DNA of 6,766 nucleotides from Candidatus Hydrogenedentes bacterium CG07_land_8_20_14_0_80_42_17 (GTDB taxonomy: Bacteria; UBA8481). The notes below the pieces were generated by a model. The model ran no database searches. It was not told the DNA's origin and was given only the letters and a program-made list of their open reading frames with translations. Where the stretch lies: contig PEWQ01000177.1 of the NCBI GenBank assembly GCA_002780065.1, forward strand, positions 1-6,766, in the 5' to 3' direction. Numbering within the stretch: the stretch's first letter is position 1; each line of letters opens with the position of its first letter. A program made the position numbers and the translations under genes. Shown piece by piece: positions 1-6,254 of the stretch.

Positions 1-930
1 TACGTTATCGCTTTGGGCGGCAATGCAATACAGAAGGCTTCCCAAGTCGGAAACATAAAAGAGCAGTTTACGAATTCGACCGATGCATGTAGGGAGTTTG
101 CCAAGATTGTTGCTGAAGGTCATTCAATAGCGTTGACTCACGGCAACGGGCCGCAGGTAGGAAATATTCTACGCAGAGTGGAATTGTCCATGAAAGAAAT
201 TTATCCATTGCCGCTCGATACATGCGTTTCGGATTCACAGGGCGGCATGGGCTATATGCTCCAGCAGGTCATGAAGAATGTTTTATTTGAACTCGGATTG
301 AAGAACGATGTTGTCACTGTGATAACGAGATGTATTGTCGATCCGAACGATCCTGCGTTTAACAACCCGACTAAATTCATCGGCTCGGCAATGCCTGAAG
401 CTCTTGCAAAAGAACACGCAGCTAAGGAAGGCTGGATTTTGAAAGAGGACGTCGGCAGAGGCTGGCGCCGTGTTGTGCCGTCTCCGTGGCCTAAGTCAAT
501 TATTGAGCGCAGAGCTATTAAGATTCTTTTGGATAACGGAATCATTACAATTGCCTGCGGCGGCGGCGGAATTCCTGTGAAGTATGCTGAGAACGGAAAT
601 ATTGTTGGAGTGGAAGCGGTCATCGACAAGGACCTTGCAAGTGCTCTGCTTGCTTTGGAAATTGAAGCTGACTCTTTCGTAATTTTGACCGGAGTAGAAC
701 AGGTCAAGATTAATTTTAAGAAACCTGACGAAAAAAATATATCTGTTTTGACGCTTGCTGATGCTAAAAGATATCTTGCAGAAGGACAGTTCCCACCCGG
801 TTCGATGGGGCCGAAGATTCAAGCCGCAGTATATTATCTCGAATCCGGCGGCAAAGAAGTGATAATAACTTCGACGGAGAAGATCAACGATGCTATTGCC
901 GGCAAAACGGGCACACGCGTAGTAAAGTGA
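1..930 (+). CDS. arcC: Carbamate kinase, 5' end cut by window edge
   Basis: Carbamate kinase catalyses the reversible transfer of phosphate between carbamoyl phosphate and ADP, giving ATP, CO2 and ammonia. It is cytosolic and usually ends arginine/citrulline or other ureido-compound breakdown. The frame is open from base 1 and reads YVIALGGNAIQ, so the true start lies a few codons upstream; the TTG at 13 falls inside the conserved GGN motif and is not the start. Family motifs appear in order: LGGNAI, THGNGPQVG (about 136-162), GGMGYMLQQ, the DPNDPAFNNPTKFIG segment, GRGWRRVVPSPWP, ACGGGGIPV, VIDKDLASALLA, LTGVEQV and FPPGSMGPKIQAA. The 309 visible codons against about 310 residues for the family mean only a short N-terminus is missing. 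The TGA stop directly abuts the ATG of the aminotransferase, so the two are probably co-transcribed. Upstream genes that would name the pathway (for example a carbamoyltransferase) are outside the window. The family call is firm; the arcC symbol is by family. Confidence 0.95.
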   Translation, partial: YVIALGGNAIQKASQVGNIKEQFTNSTDACREFAKIVAEGHSIALTHGNGPQVGNILRRVELSMKEIYPLPLDTCVSDSQGGMGYMLQQVMKNVLFELGLKNDVVTVITRCIVDPNDPAFNNPTKFIGSAMPEALAKEHAAKEGWILKEDVGRGWRRVVPSPWPKSIIERRAIKILLDNGIITIACGGGGIPVKYAENGNIVGVEAVIDKDLASALLALEIEADSFVILTGVEQVKINFKKPDEKNISVLTLADAKRYLAEGQFPPGSMGPKIQAAVYYLESGGKEVIITSTEKINDAIAGKTGTRVVK

Positions 931-2100
931 ATGAAGCCCGTAAAGGATAAAATTAGCCGGCGAGTTGCGGACACTTCGCCTAGCGGAATTCGTAAATTTT
1001 TCGAAATGGTGTTGGGTACGCCGGGAGTTCTTTCGCTCGGGGTAGGCGAGCCGGATTTTGTTACTCCAAAACCGTTCATCGATCGCGCCATTCGGGAACT
1101 TGGGGAAGGGATGACGAGCTACACATCGAATTACGGCCTGCTTGAATTGAGAGAAGCTATTTCAGATTATACGGTAAACAGGCTGAAAGGACCTCGATAC
1201 GATCCGAAGAAGGAGATACTTGTCACCATCGGAGTATCGGAGGCTGTAGACATCTGCATGCGTTCGATACTAGATCCGGGCGATGAAGTTATTATGGTGG
1301 ACCCGTGTTATGTCAGTTATCTTCCGATGGTCACGATGGCGGGTGGAGTTCCGAAGCTTGTGCATTCATCGATCGAAAATGGATTCAAGATAACTCCTGA
1401 AGATATTGAGTCTGCAATAACACCGAAAACGAAGGCGATAATTTTAGGGTATCCTGCAAATCCGACGGGCGCTTCTTTTAGCCGCAATGAACTGATTGCG
1501 ATCTCGGAGATTGCGGATTCAAAAGATATCATTGTAATTTCAGATGAGATTTATTGCAGGCTGACTTATACGGGGCCGCACACGGTTTTTTCGAGTCTAT
1601 CGGGAATGAAGGACAGAACGATATATTTGAACGGACTTTCGAAGGCTTACGCCATGACCGGCTGGCGCGTCGGATACGCATGCGGAAACGCGGAGATTAT
1701 TGAAGCTATGATGAAGGTCCATCAATATTCAATTATGTGCGCTCCAATTATGGGGCAGTTCGCCGCCATCGAAGCGCTTAAGAATGGATGGAGCGAAATG
1801 GAGCGAATGGTAGCGTCTTATGCGATGCGCCGCAGACTTATTTTGGATGGAATTAAAAAGATCGGTTTGAAATGTCATGAGCCTGAAGGCGCGTTTTACG
1901 TTTTTCCCTCAATAAAAGAGACCGGCTTGAGTTCAGATGAATTCTGCAGGAGATTATTAACCGAGGAAAAAGTTGTAGTGGTGCCTGGTTCAGCGTTTGG
2001 AGCGTGCGGAGAAGGACATATCAGACTCTGCTATGCTGCTTCAATCAATACAATTAACTCGGCATTGAAGAAGATAAAAGAATTTTTAAATAGGATCTGA
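931..2100 (+). CDS. PLP-dependent aminotransferase, class I/II (AspC-like fold type I)
   Basis: A 389-residue cytosolic aminotransferase that moves an amino group between an amino acid and a 2-oxo acid using pyridoxal phosphate. The N-terminus (SGIRKFFE...SLGVGEPDF) is typical. YTSNYGLLELREAI lies at about 64-77. The cofactor site shows YPANPTG with N177, SDEIY with D205 and Y208, and the Schiff-base lysine K238 in GLSKAYAMTGWRVGY, followed by phosphate-binding R246. R365 in GHIRLCYA is the expected substrate-carboxylate arginine. Length is normal and all key residues are present. The ATG follows the carbamate kinase TGA with no gap and has no clear Shine-Dalgarno, which suggests translational coupling; the start fits family N-termini. 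The sequence places it among the aspartate/aromatic aminotransferase-like enzymes, but the substrate cannot be read from it. Adjacency to carbamate kinase suggests a nitrogen-handling role, which is inference. Confidence 0.93.
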   Translation: MKPVKDKISRRVADTSPSGIRKFFEMVLGTPGVLSLGVGEPDFVTPKPFIDRAIRELGEGMTSYTSNYGLLELREAISDYTVNRLKGPRYDPKKEILVTIGVSEAVDICMRSILDPGDEVIMVDPCYVSYLPMVTMAGGVPKLVHSSIENGFKITPEDIESAITPKTKAIILGYPANPTGASFSRNELIAISEIADSKDIIVISDEIYCRLTYTGPHTVFSSLSGMKDRTIYLNGLSKAYAMTGWRVGYACGNAEIIEAMMKVHQYSIMCAPIMGQFAAIEALKNGWSEMERMVASYAMRRRLILDGIKKIGLKCHEPEGAFYVFPSIKETGLSSDEFCRRLLTEEKVVVVPGSAFGACGEGHIRLCYAASINTINSALKKIKEFLNRI

Positions 2101-2101
2101 G

Positions 2102-2121
2102 CTCTAATATTTCATTCAAAT
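2102..2121 (+). repeat. Left copy of 20-bp direct repeat flanking the TA module
   Basis: CTCTAATATTTCATTCAAAT is identical to 2712-2731. With the preceding four bases (TGAg here, TGAt in the other copy) the match is 23 of 24, and those four bases include the aminotransferase stop codon TGA at 2098-2100. Similarity ends at once on the right side. Confidence 0.9.
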
Positions 2122-2128
2122 AAAAAAA

Positions 2129-2154
2129 TTGACTGATATCCAAAAAAATATAAT
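2129..2154 (+). promoter_or_regulatory. Candidate promoter of the toxin-antitoxin operon
   Basis: TTGACT at 2129-2134 resembles a sigma-70 -35 box, and a perfect TATAAT lies at 2149-2154. The spacer is only 14 nt, shorter than the usual 16-18, so the pairing is uncertain; the lower-scoring TAATCT at 2151-2156 would give 16. Position just upstream of the antitoxin ribosome binding site fits a self-contained operon promoter. TA operons are usually repressed by antitoxin or complex binding here; the only short palindrome I see is GATATC at 2135-2140, between the two boxes. Confidence 0.45.
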
Positions 2155-2163
2155 CTGAAATAA

Positions 2164-2169
2164 GAGGAG
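2164..2169 (+). promoter_or_regulatory. Strong Shine-Dalgarno of the antitoxin gene
   Basis: GAGGAG lies 6 nt before the ATG at 2176 and decides that start over the in-frame ATG at 2191. It is the clearest ribosome binding site in the window; the toxin and the aminotransferase have no comparable one, which fits antitoxin being made in excess of toxin. Confidence 0.75.
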
Positions 2170-2175
2170 ATTGCT

Positions 2176-2382
2176 ATGGGAACTTCATTTATGGCATTGG
2201 ATACAGAATACATTATTGATAAAAATGGGAAGCATAAAGCTGTAGTATTAGATATCAGGCAGTATAAAAAATTATTGAGCTTAATTGAAGAAACAAAAAT
2301 AATAAAAATGATAAATAAAGGCGAGAGAGAATATGGAATGGCTAAAATTAAACCTATTAGCTCACTCGCAGAATTAGAATAA
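2176..2382 (+). CDS. Antitoxin of type II TA module, Phd/YefM-like
   Basis: A 68-residue protein, small and charged as expected of antitoxins. The N-terminal half (residues 12-34, YIIDKNGKHKAVVLDIRQYKKLL) has the 'sequence-dependent repressor' look of Phd/YefM-type antitoxins: a short beta strand pair ending in AVVLDIxxYxxLL. The C-terminal part (about 40-68) is lysine- and glutamate-rich and would be the toxin-neutralising tail. It precedes a RelE/ParE-family toxin by 4 nt, the normal antitoxin-first order. The start at 2176 is supported by GAGGAG at 2164-2169. Codon use is very AT-rich compared with the aminotransferase next door, consistent with acquisition. By family it should bind and inhibit the toxin and repress its own promoter. 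The family is inferred from pattern and context; exact subfamily (Phd/YefM or RelB-like) is open. Confidence 0.78.
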   Translation: MGTSFMALDTEYIIDKNGKHKAVVLDIRQYKKLLSLIEETKIIKMINKGEREYGMAKIKPISSLAELE

Positions 2383-2386
2383 TTTT

Positions 2387-2650
2387 TTGATACGCAAAGT
2401 TTACCCTACAAGCCATTTTAGAAATTCTTTTAAGAAAATTCCTAATCATGTAAAAAAATCTGCAGTTGAAAAAGAAAAGGAATTCATAGCAAATCCATTT
2501 TCTACAAAACTCAGAACACATAAATTAAAAGGAAAATTAAAAGATTATTGGGCGTTTTCAGTTGGATATGAATATAGAATACTATTCAGATTTATCGATG
2601 ACGAAACTGTTTTGTATTTTGATATTGGAACGCACGAAATTTATAGGTAA
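2387..2650 (+). CDS. RelE/ParE-superfamily toxin (probable mRNA interferase), TTG start
   Basis: An 87-residue basic protein of normal length for RelE/ParE toxins. Visible signatures are THKLKGKLKDYWAFSV (44-59), YEYRILFRF (61-69) with R64 and R68, and the C-terminal DIGTHEIYR (79-87). The histidine H83 and Y86 correspond to the conserved GTHD-Y end of YafQ/RelE-type toxins, which cut mRNA at the ribosome. The upstream frame is open only from 2378 and contains no ATG or GTG, so the start is TTG at 2387, 4 nt after the antitoxin stop, with no Shine-Dalgarno. Translation is therefore probably coupled to the antitoxin and weak. No frameshift or internal stop is seen, so the toxin looks intact. 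A ParE-like gyrase poison is the alternative, but the KLKGKLKDYW...YRI pattern favours the ribonuclease group. Confidence 0.85.
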   Translation: MIRKVYPTSHFRNSFKKIPNHVKKSAVEKEKEFIANPFSTKLRTHKLKGKLKDYWAFSVGYEYRILFRFIDDETVLYFDIGTHEIYR

Positions 2651-2711
2651 GAATTCTAAAATTATTTAAATTTTATGACTGAAAAAAGAATATTAATATC
2701 TGATAATTGAT

Positions 2712-2731
2712 CTCTAATATTTCATTCAAAT
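2712..2731 (+). repeat. Right copy of 20-bp direct repeat; contains stop codon of the GspN-like gene
   Basis: Identical to 2102-2121. Bases 2722-2731 of this copy are coding on the minus strand (stop TGA as complement of TCA at 2722-2724, then codons for E, F and part of S). This copy therefore extends naturally into the gene, while the left copy is an orphan fragment of the gene's 3' end. Confidence 0.9.
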
Positions 2732-3555
2732 GAAGATTGAGGAGATGATAGAGCTCCTGTCATGCGCAATCCCAATGAGCCGTCTGGCTTAAGAATTTTA
2801 TTAATTGCACGATCAGAACTTGTGATTTGATTTAGCCAGTTTCTTTGTGGAAAGAGTTTGAGATGGATATCTATGGGCGACTCTAATGGATTGCGCCCGG
2901 CCGAGATCATTCCTTCTCCGCTGATTCGAACATTGCCTCCTATGCTTTGCACTCGGCTAATTTTTATAGCGCCATTTGCGGCGGAAAAAAGAATATTGAG
3001 TTCATCGACTTCTATCTTTGGTAAAGTTATCCCAGCCATTATGTAGTTTTTAAGTGAAAAATCTTTTACACGTATTTCACCGTCAAACGAGAGATTAGAG
3101 CTACTTTCGGAAAAACCTATTTTTGTTGAAAAATTCATTTTGCCATTAATTTGAGAAGAAGTATTTGATTTAAAAAGCTCTTTGAGCTCGATATCATTTG
3201 CTGAAGAATAGATATGTTTTTGGTCGAAGTCTAAACTAATTTGACCTTTGAAAACCGAGGCATTTACCCAACCCGACAGGTTCCCAGTCAGTGCTTGGAG
3301 TTTTGGAGTGTAAATGAGCTCATCAAAGATGAAAGAAGTTTTCTTTTGATCATTTGGAGTGATGATTAGATTTATCGCCGATAGCGAAAATGGAAAACTA
3401 TATTTTATTGATTCAGCTTTTATTTTTATTCCTGTTTTATTTTCGATAAATGGAAAAACAGTTCTTGAGACAATGAGATCGTAAGGAAGAAAAAAGGGGA
3501 GGGTTGCGATAAATGAAAACAGCAGAATAAGGAAGATATTTAGATATTTAGACAT
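2722..3555 (-). CDS. GspN-like / AsmA-fold periplasmic protein with N-terminal membrane anchor
   Basis: A 277-residue protein with one N-terminal hydrophobic stretch (about residues 5-24, NIFLILLFSFIATLPFFLPY) and no other clear membrane segment. It should be an inner-membrane-anchored periplasmic protein. After the anchor comes the pattern FPFIENKTGIKIKAESIKYSFPFSLSAINLII, then repeated short beta-strand stretches, and a C-terminal GSLGLRMTGALSSPQ. This order resembles GspN proteins linked to type II secretion and, more broadly, AsmA-like proteins of the diderm envelope. No other secretion gene is nearby, so a secretion role is only inferred. The start at 3555 is the first Met before the anchor; no good Shine-Dalgarno is seen. 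The gene converges on the TA module, and its stop lies inside the right direct repeat. It is divergent from the adenylate cyclase. Composition is AT-rich in parts. It appears full length. Confidence 0.62.
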   Translation of the reverse strand: MSKYLNIFLILLFSFIATLPFFLPYDLIVSRTVFPFIENKTGIKIKAESIKYSFPFSLSAINLIITPNDQKKTSFIFDELIYTPKLQALTGNLSGWVNASVFKGQISLDFDQKHIYSSANDIELKELFKSNTSSQINGKMNFSTKIGFSESSSNLSFDGEIRVKDFSLKNYIMAGITLPKIEVDELNILFSAANGAIKISRVQSIGGNVRISGEGMISAGRNPLESPIDIHLKLFPQRNWLNQITSSDRAINKILKPDGSLGLRMTGALSSPQSSFE

Positions 3556-3622
3556 GAAATGAACTATATCAGAAAAGAAAAAAGCGGTCAGGAACCTTTT
3601 TTCTTTTGATTGAACAGGAATA
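3556..3622. other. Divergent intergenic region between GspN-like gene and adenylate cyclase
   Basis: These 67 bp must hold 5' signals for both divergent genes unless promoters lie inside coding sequence. No convincing -35/-10 pair was found on either strand. The main structure is the 12-bp inverted repeat at 3573-3607. AGGA at 3616-3619 lies only 3 nt from the cyclase ATG, a poor but possible ribosome binding site. Confidence 0.6.
3573..3607. promoter_or_regulatory. Perfect 12-bp inverted repeat upstream of the adenylate cyclase
   Basis: AAAAGAAAAAAG at 3573-3584 is the exact reverse complement of CTTTTTTCTTTT at 3596-3607, with an 11-nt loop (3585-3595, CGGTCAGGAAC). One arm is all purine and the other all pyrimidine on each strand. 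It ends 15 nt before the cyclase ATG and 17 bp from the other gene's start. It could be an operator, an mRNA leader hairpin, or a weak attenuator; the sequence does not decide. Confidence 0.5.
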
Positions 3623-6127
3623 ATGTTTGATAATCACATAATGATCTTTTATGACTTATGCGGGAATGCAAATAGGCGCAGATTGGAGATGCTTGAGGAT
3701 GCGCTGACGACTTTAAAGTGGAAGGCATTTTCAGCAATCCCGGCATTACTGCACTTCAACCATCCTTTCCTTCCTGGATGCGAAGACGGACTTAGTCCTC
3801 ATGGTTTTATCAGGCCTTCATTTGTTACCGACACATTTCATCGAGCAGGAGAGTTTTTTCCTGAGCTTCGCAGTAAAACTGCTCCGCCTCGAAAATCTCA
3901 GTTGCTTGGATTATATGCGATGGGATCGGTCGGAACGGCTTTTTTTACTTCTGCATCCGACATAGATTTTTGGGTTATTCTTGACTCGAAATCTTTTCAA
4001 AAGCCTGAACGAGGACGATTAGAGAGAAAACTTAGAGCAGTTGAAAAGTGGGCGATTGATACTGCAGGGCTCGAAATACATTTCTACGTTCACGAGCTTT
4101 CTGAAATTCAGAGAGCGACTTTTTCTTATGACAGCGAGAACGCCGGAGAATTCGGAGCGATATTGAAAGAAGAGTTTTTGAGAACAGCCGTGTATGTTGC
4201 CGGATTCGAACCGTCGCATTGGCATGGTGAAGAACCGTCGATAGATTTCGGGGCGATCCCGCGGCTTTCCACTGATCAATATCTTTCAGCCTGCCTCACT
4301 CAGCTCGATAAAGCATTTACAAAACCATTCAAGTCTTCATTGAAGATTGCTTTATTGAGGAGTCTTGCGGCGCGGCCGACTGAAAAGATGCCGGCGGAAA
4401 TATTTTGGGAGCGTATTGGACTTGGCATTCAGCCTGATCCTTACATTCTACTGCTCGATTATCTCTGGAATCATTTTCAGAAGATCGAGTCTGAGGAACA
4501 GCACAATTTTTTGAAACAACTTTTATATTTGAAGATGATTGCGGAGGAAAATTCTCCTGAGCGTGCGCGGCGCAATAAGGACAGAATAATTGCGGCTCGA
4601 TTTCAGGCGGTTGGCAAACCGATCGATCTGGATTATTTGGATAATTTTTTTGACTGGCCTTTCGAAAGAAGAAAGGGTTTATCAGATGAAATAACAAGGT
4701 ATCTGCAGGACTCGCTCAGAGAGATTAGTTCTTACCTGGGTACTTCTCAAATTGATCCGTCTAGGCTCAGAAGGCTTATGAGAAAAGTGATGTTGAGAAG
4801 AGCGGGAGGCGATGTTCTTGAGAGCATAACTTTTTCGGATGTGCCGTCGAAAGGAGAACAGGTCATTTCGATAGTTTTTAACGAATCGAATGAAGATTGG
4901 CTCTTGTCTTTGGAACGTTTTTCCGGCAGACCTGATCTCGATAAAATGAAAACTGAACGAAATGCTAAGACTTTGGTTTTGCTGATTGCTTTTGCGATAT
5001 ACAACAATTTGTTTAATCGAAACAAAACAGATTTGCGAATTTATCCTTCGAATTTTTCGCCAAGAAGATTGAACGAAATTATTGATTCGATAGAAAAGTT
5101 AATTGCTATGGAGACGAATGAAAATTGGCTGGATACCCCCTCAAAACCCTTCAAACATCTTATTGTCCTTGAAGAACCTGAACCTAGAAACAGCGAGTCC
5201 AGAATGGTTACAGTTCTTACAAAGACAACATGGGGTTTAATTGAGGTAAGGACTTATAGAGGAAAAAAAGCGATGGCAATAATGCTGACTGATTTGCTCT
5301 CATTGCCTTTGCCGGATGTAAAAACGGAATACATTTTGGATCCTATCCAAGGTCCCGACCCGGCAATACTCGAAAATATTTTTTTGAAGAATGATGAAGA
5401 AGAGGATAAAGAGACCAGCACTATTATGATCGTCCAGGATGTAAACGAATATATTTTGGTATGCAGAGGCAAGACAGTATTAATCAACGAAGTTCAAGAG
5501 CTTATTTTTAGTCTCGGCCAGTTTGAAGGAAAAGTCAGCTTGAAAGGATTGCCTTCAAATGAAACAGGACAGATGCTCTGCGAAATTTTCGGAAGGTCAG
5601 CGAGGAGCAGAGCGTCGATTTTCAGATTTCAGGAAGGAGGGCGAGTGACATTTTTACTTACCGATTCTGACGGAAGATGCGATTCATGGGAGTCTGACAA
5701 AGATGATGCTTCGTATAATTTGAGAGCAAACTACAGATACGTATATGAATTACTGAATGGAAAGCCGTTCGATTGTTATTCAGTGGAATATAGAAGAGGT
5801 ATGAGAGACGCATGGAATTTCAGCAAAATACCGATGACAGAACTTTCGTCCGTTACATTGGATTTAAGTTTTGTTTTAGATTCGACAGGTGTAGTTAAAG
5901 TCACGCTAGGAAATAAAACTATTGAGCAAGACTCAATGGATGGAGCATGCATTCTGGTTGCAAATCTGATTCGCGCCGCAAGAAAAGTTAACAGGTATTA
6001 TCCGCCTTACTTGACTAGTCTGAAATTCCCGATGGAGTTAGCGGGGAAGATTCCAATTACTGAAGCAATGCGTAAAAAGAGAGAGATTGAAACGAGGATC
6101 GGTTCAATTTTGCAAGGGCTGTATTAG
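3623..6127 (+). CDS. cyaA: Class I (CyaA-type) adenylate cyclase
   Basis: An 834-residue protein (E. coli CyaA is 848) expected to make cyclic AMP from ATP in the cytosol. The N-terminal catalytic half carries the class I pattern: IPALLHFNHPFLPG (39-52), then LYAMGSVGTAFFTSASDIDFWVI (97-119), a nucleotidyltransferase-type GS...DxD with G101-S102 and the metal-binding pair D113/D115. LEIHFYV (150-156) and LKEEFLRTAVYVAG (181-194) follow, matching the order in enterobacterial CyaA. DPYILLLDYLW (272-282) and the LLYLKMIAEENSPERARRNK stretch (300-319) continue the match. The C-terminal half (about 400-834), regulatory in E. coli, is weakly conserved; I cannot identify known control residues in it. 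ATG 3623 was chosen as the longest start; ATG 3641 (residue 7) also fits the family N-terminus. No CRP gene or cAMP site is visible here. A RAYT transposase unit follows the gene. Confidence 0.86.
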   Translation: MFDNHIMIFYDLCGNANRRRLEMLEDALTTLKWKAFSAIPALLHFNHPFLPGCEDGLSPHGFIRPSFVTDTFHRAGEFFPELRSKTAPPRKSQLLGLYAMGSVGTAFFTSASDIDFWVILDSKSFQKPERGRLERKLRAVEKWAIDTAGLEIHFYVHELSEIQRATFSYDSENAGEFGAILKEEFLRTAVYVAGFEPSHWHGEEPSIDFGAIPRLSTDQYLSACLTQLDKAFTKPFKSSLKIALLRSLAARPTEKMPAEIFWERIGLGIQPDPYILLLDYLWNHFQKIESEEQHNFLKQLLYLKMIAEENSPERARRNKDRIIAARFQAVGKPIDLDYLDNFFDWPFERRKGLSDEITRYLQDSLREISSYLGTSQIDPSRLRRLMRKVMLRRAGGDVLESITFSDVPSKGEQVISIVFNESNEDWLLSLERFSGRPDLDKMKTERNAKTLVLLIAFAIYNNLFNRNKTDLRIYPSNFSPRRLNEIIDSIEKLIAMETNENWLDTPSKPFKHLIVLEEPEPRNSESRMVTVLTKTTWGLIEVRTYRGKKAMAIMLTDLLSLPLPDVKTEYILDPIQGPDPAILENIFLKNDEEEDKETSTIMIVQDVNEYILVCRGKTVLINEVQELIFSLGQFEGKVSLKGLPSNETGQMLCEIFGRSARSRASIFRFQEGGRVTFLLTDSDGRCDSWESDKDDASYNLRANYRYVYELLNGKPFDCYSVEYRRGMRDAWNFSKIPMTELSSVTLDLSFVLDSTGVVKVTLGNKTIEQDSMDGACILVANLIRAARKVNRYYPPYLTSLKFPMELAGKIPITEAMRKKREIETRIGSILQGLY

Positions 6128-6159
6128 TAAGGCTATAAGCGAGAGGCAAAAAAAATGAG

Positions 6160-6180
6160 GCACAGGCGCCACGCCTGTGC
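6160..6180. repeat. REP-like GC-rich hairpin (9-bp perfect stem, 3-nt loop)
   Basis: GCACAGGCG (6160-6168) and CGCCTGTGC (6172-6180) are perfect complements around CCA. It lies 33 nt after the cyclase stop and 130 nt before a RAYT gene, so it is a good candidate for the REP-type palindrome such transposases recognise; TGAG directly precedes the stem (6156-6159). On the forward strand no T-run follows, so it is not a normal terminator for the cyclase. On the minus strand a run of eight T (complement of 6148-6155) follows 4 nt after the stem, so it might stop leftward transcripts. Confidence 0.65.
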
Positions 6181-6200
6181 AAGTCAGGGCAAGGAAATCA

Positions 6201-6254
6201 AATCAGGGAATCAGGGAGGGAATCAGCAATCAGGAGCAATCAGAGGAGAATCAG
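6201..6254 (+). repeat. Six direct copies of AATCAG with variable spacing
   Basis: AATCAG occurs at 6201, 6209, 6221, 6228, 6238 and 6249, all on the same strand, with start-to-start distances of 8, 12, 7, 10 and 11. Flanking near-copies are GTCAG at 6183 and AATCAA at 6196. The tract is purine-rich, with G-runs at 6187-6189, 6206-6208, 6214-6216, 6218-6220 and 6254-6257. It lies between the REP-like hairpin and the RAYT promoter. Confidence 0.7.

Larger units (their letters stand above)
2102..2731 (+). mobile_element. Putative inserted toxin-antitoxin cassette bounded by 20-bp direct repeats
   Basis: The segment holds only a toxin-antitoxin gene pair with its own promoter and is bounded by exact direct repeats at 2102-2121 and 2712-2731. 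The right copy contains the stop codon and last residues of the converging GspN-like gene, and the left copy touches the aminotransferase end. Removing 610 bp (one repeat plus the interior) restores two intact convergent genes with 11 bp between stops. Inside the repeats a weak imperfect inverted pair can be seen: AATTgactGATAT at 2127-2139 against the complement of 2696-2708, 10 of 13 matching. No transposase or recombinase is present. The repeat is observed; insertion is inference, and the mechanism (target-site duplication, att-type recombination or repair) is unknown. Confidence 0.55.

Noticed and set aside
252-822. Minus-strand open frames opposite the carbamate kinase gene
   Set aside because: They overlap a well-supported kinase in full, show no family motifs, and read as low-complexity shadows of its codon pattern.
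2657-2675. Inverted repeat TAAAATT-ATTTA-AATTTTA after the toxin stop, as a terminator
   Set aside because: All 7 pairs are A-T, there is no GC core, and no T-run follows; too weak to call a terminator in AT-rich DNA.
2858-3046. Forward 62-codon open frame within the GspN-like gene
   Set aside because: It lies antisense to a longer coherent gene with a membrane anchor and has no recognisable features.
3623-3640. CRP/cAMP-receptor-type operator near the cyclase start
   Set aside because: Only a TCACA half-site (3634-3638) is present; the matching TGTGA half at 6-nt spacing is absent and the site would lie inside the coding start.
6160-6180. Hairpin as intrinsic terminator of the cyclase gene
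   Set aside because: No T-run follows on the forward strand (next bases AAGTCAGG). The REP-like reading fits better given the adjacent RAYT gene.
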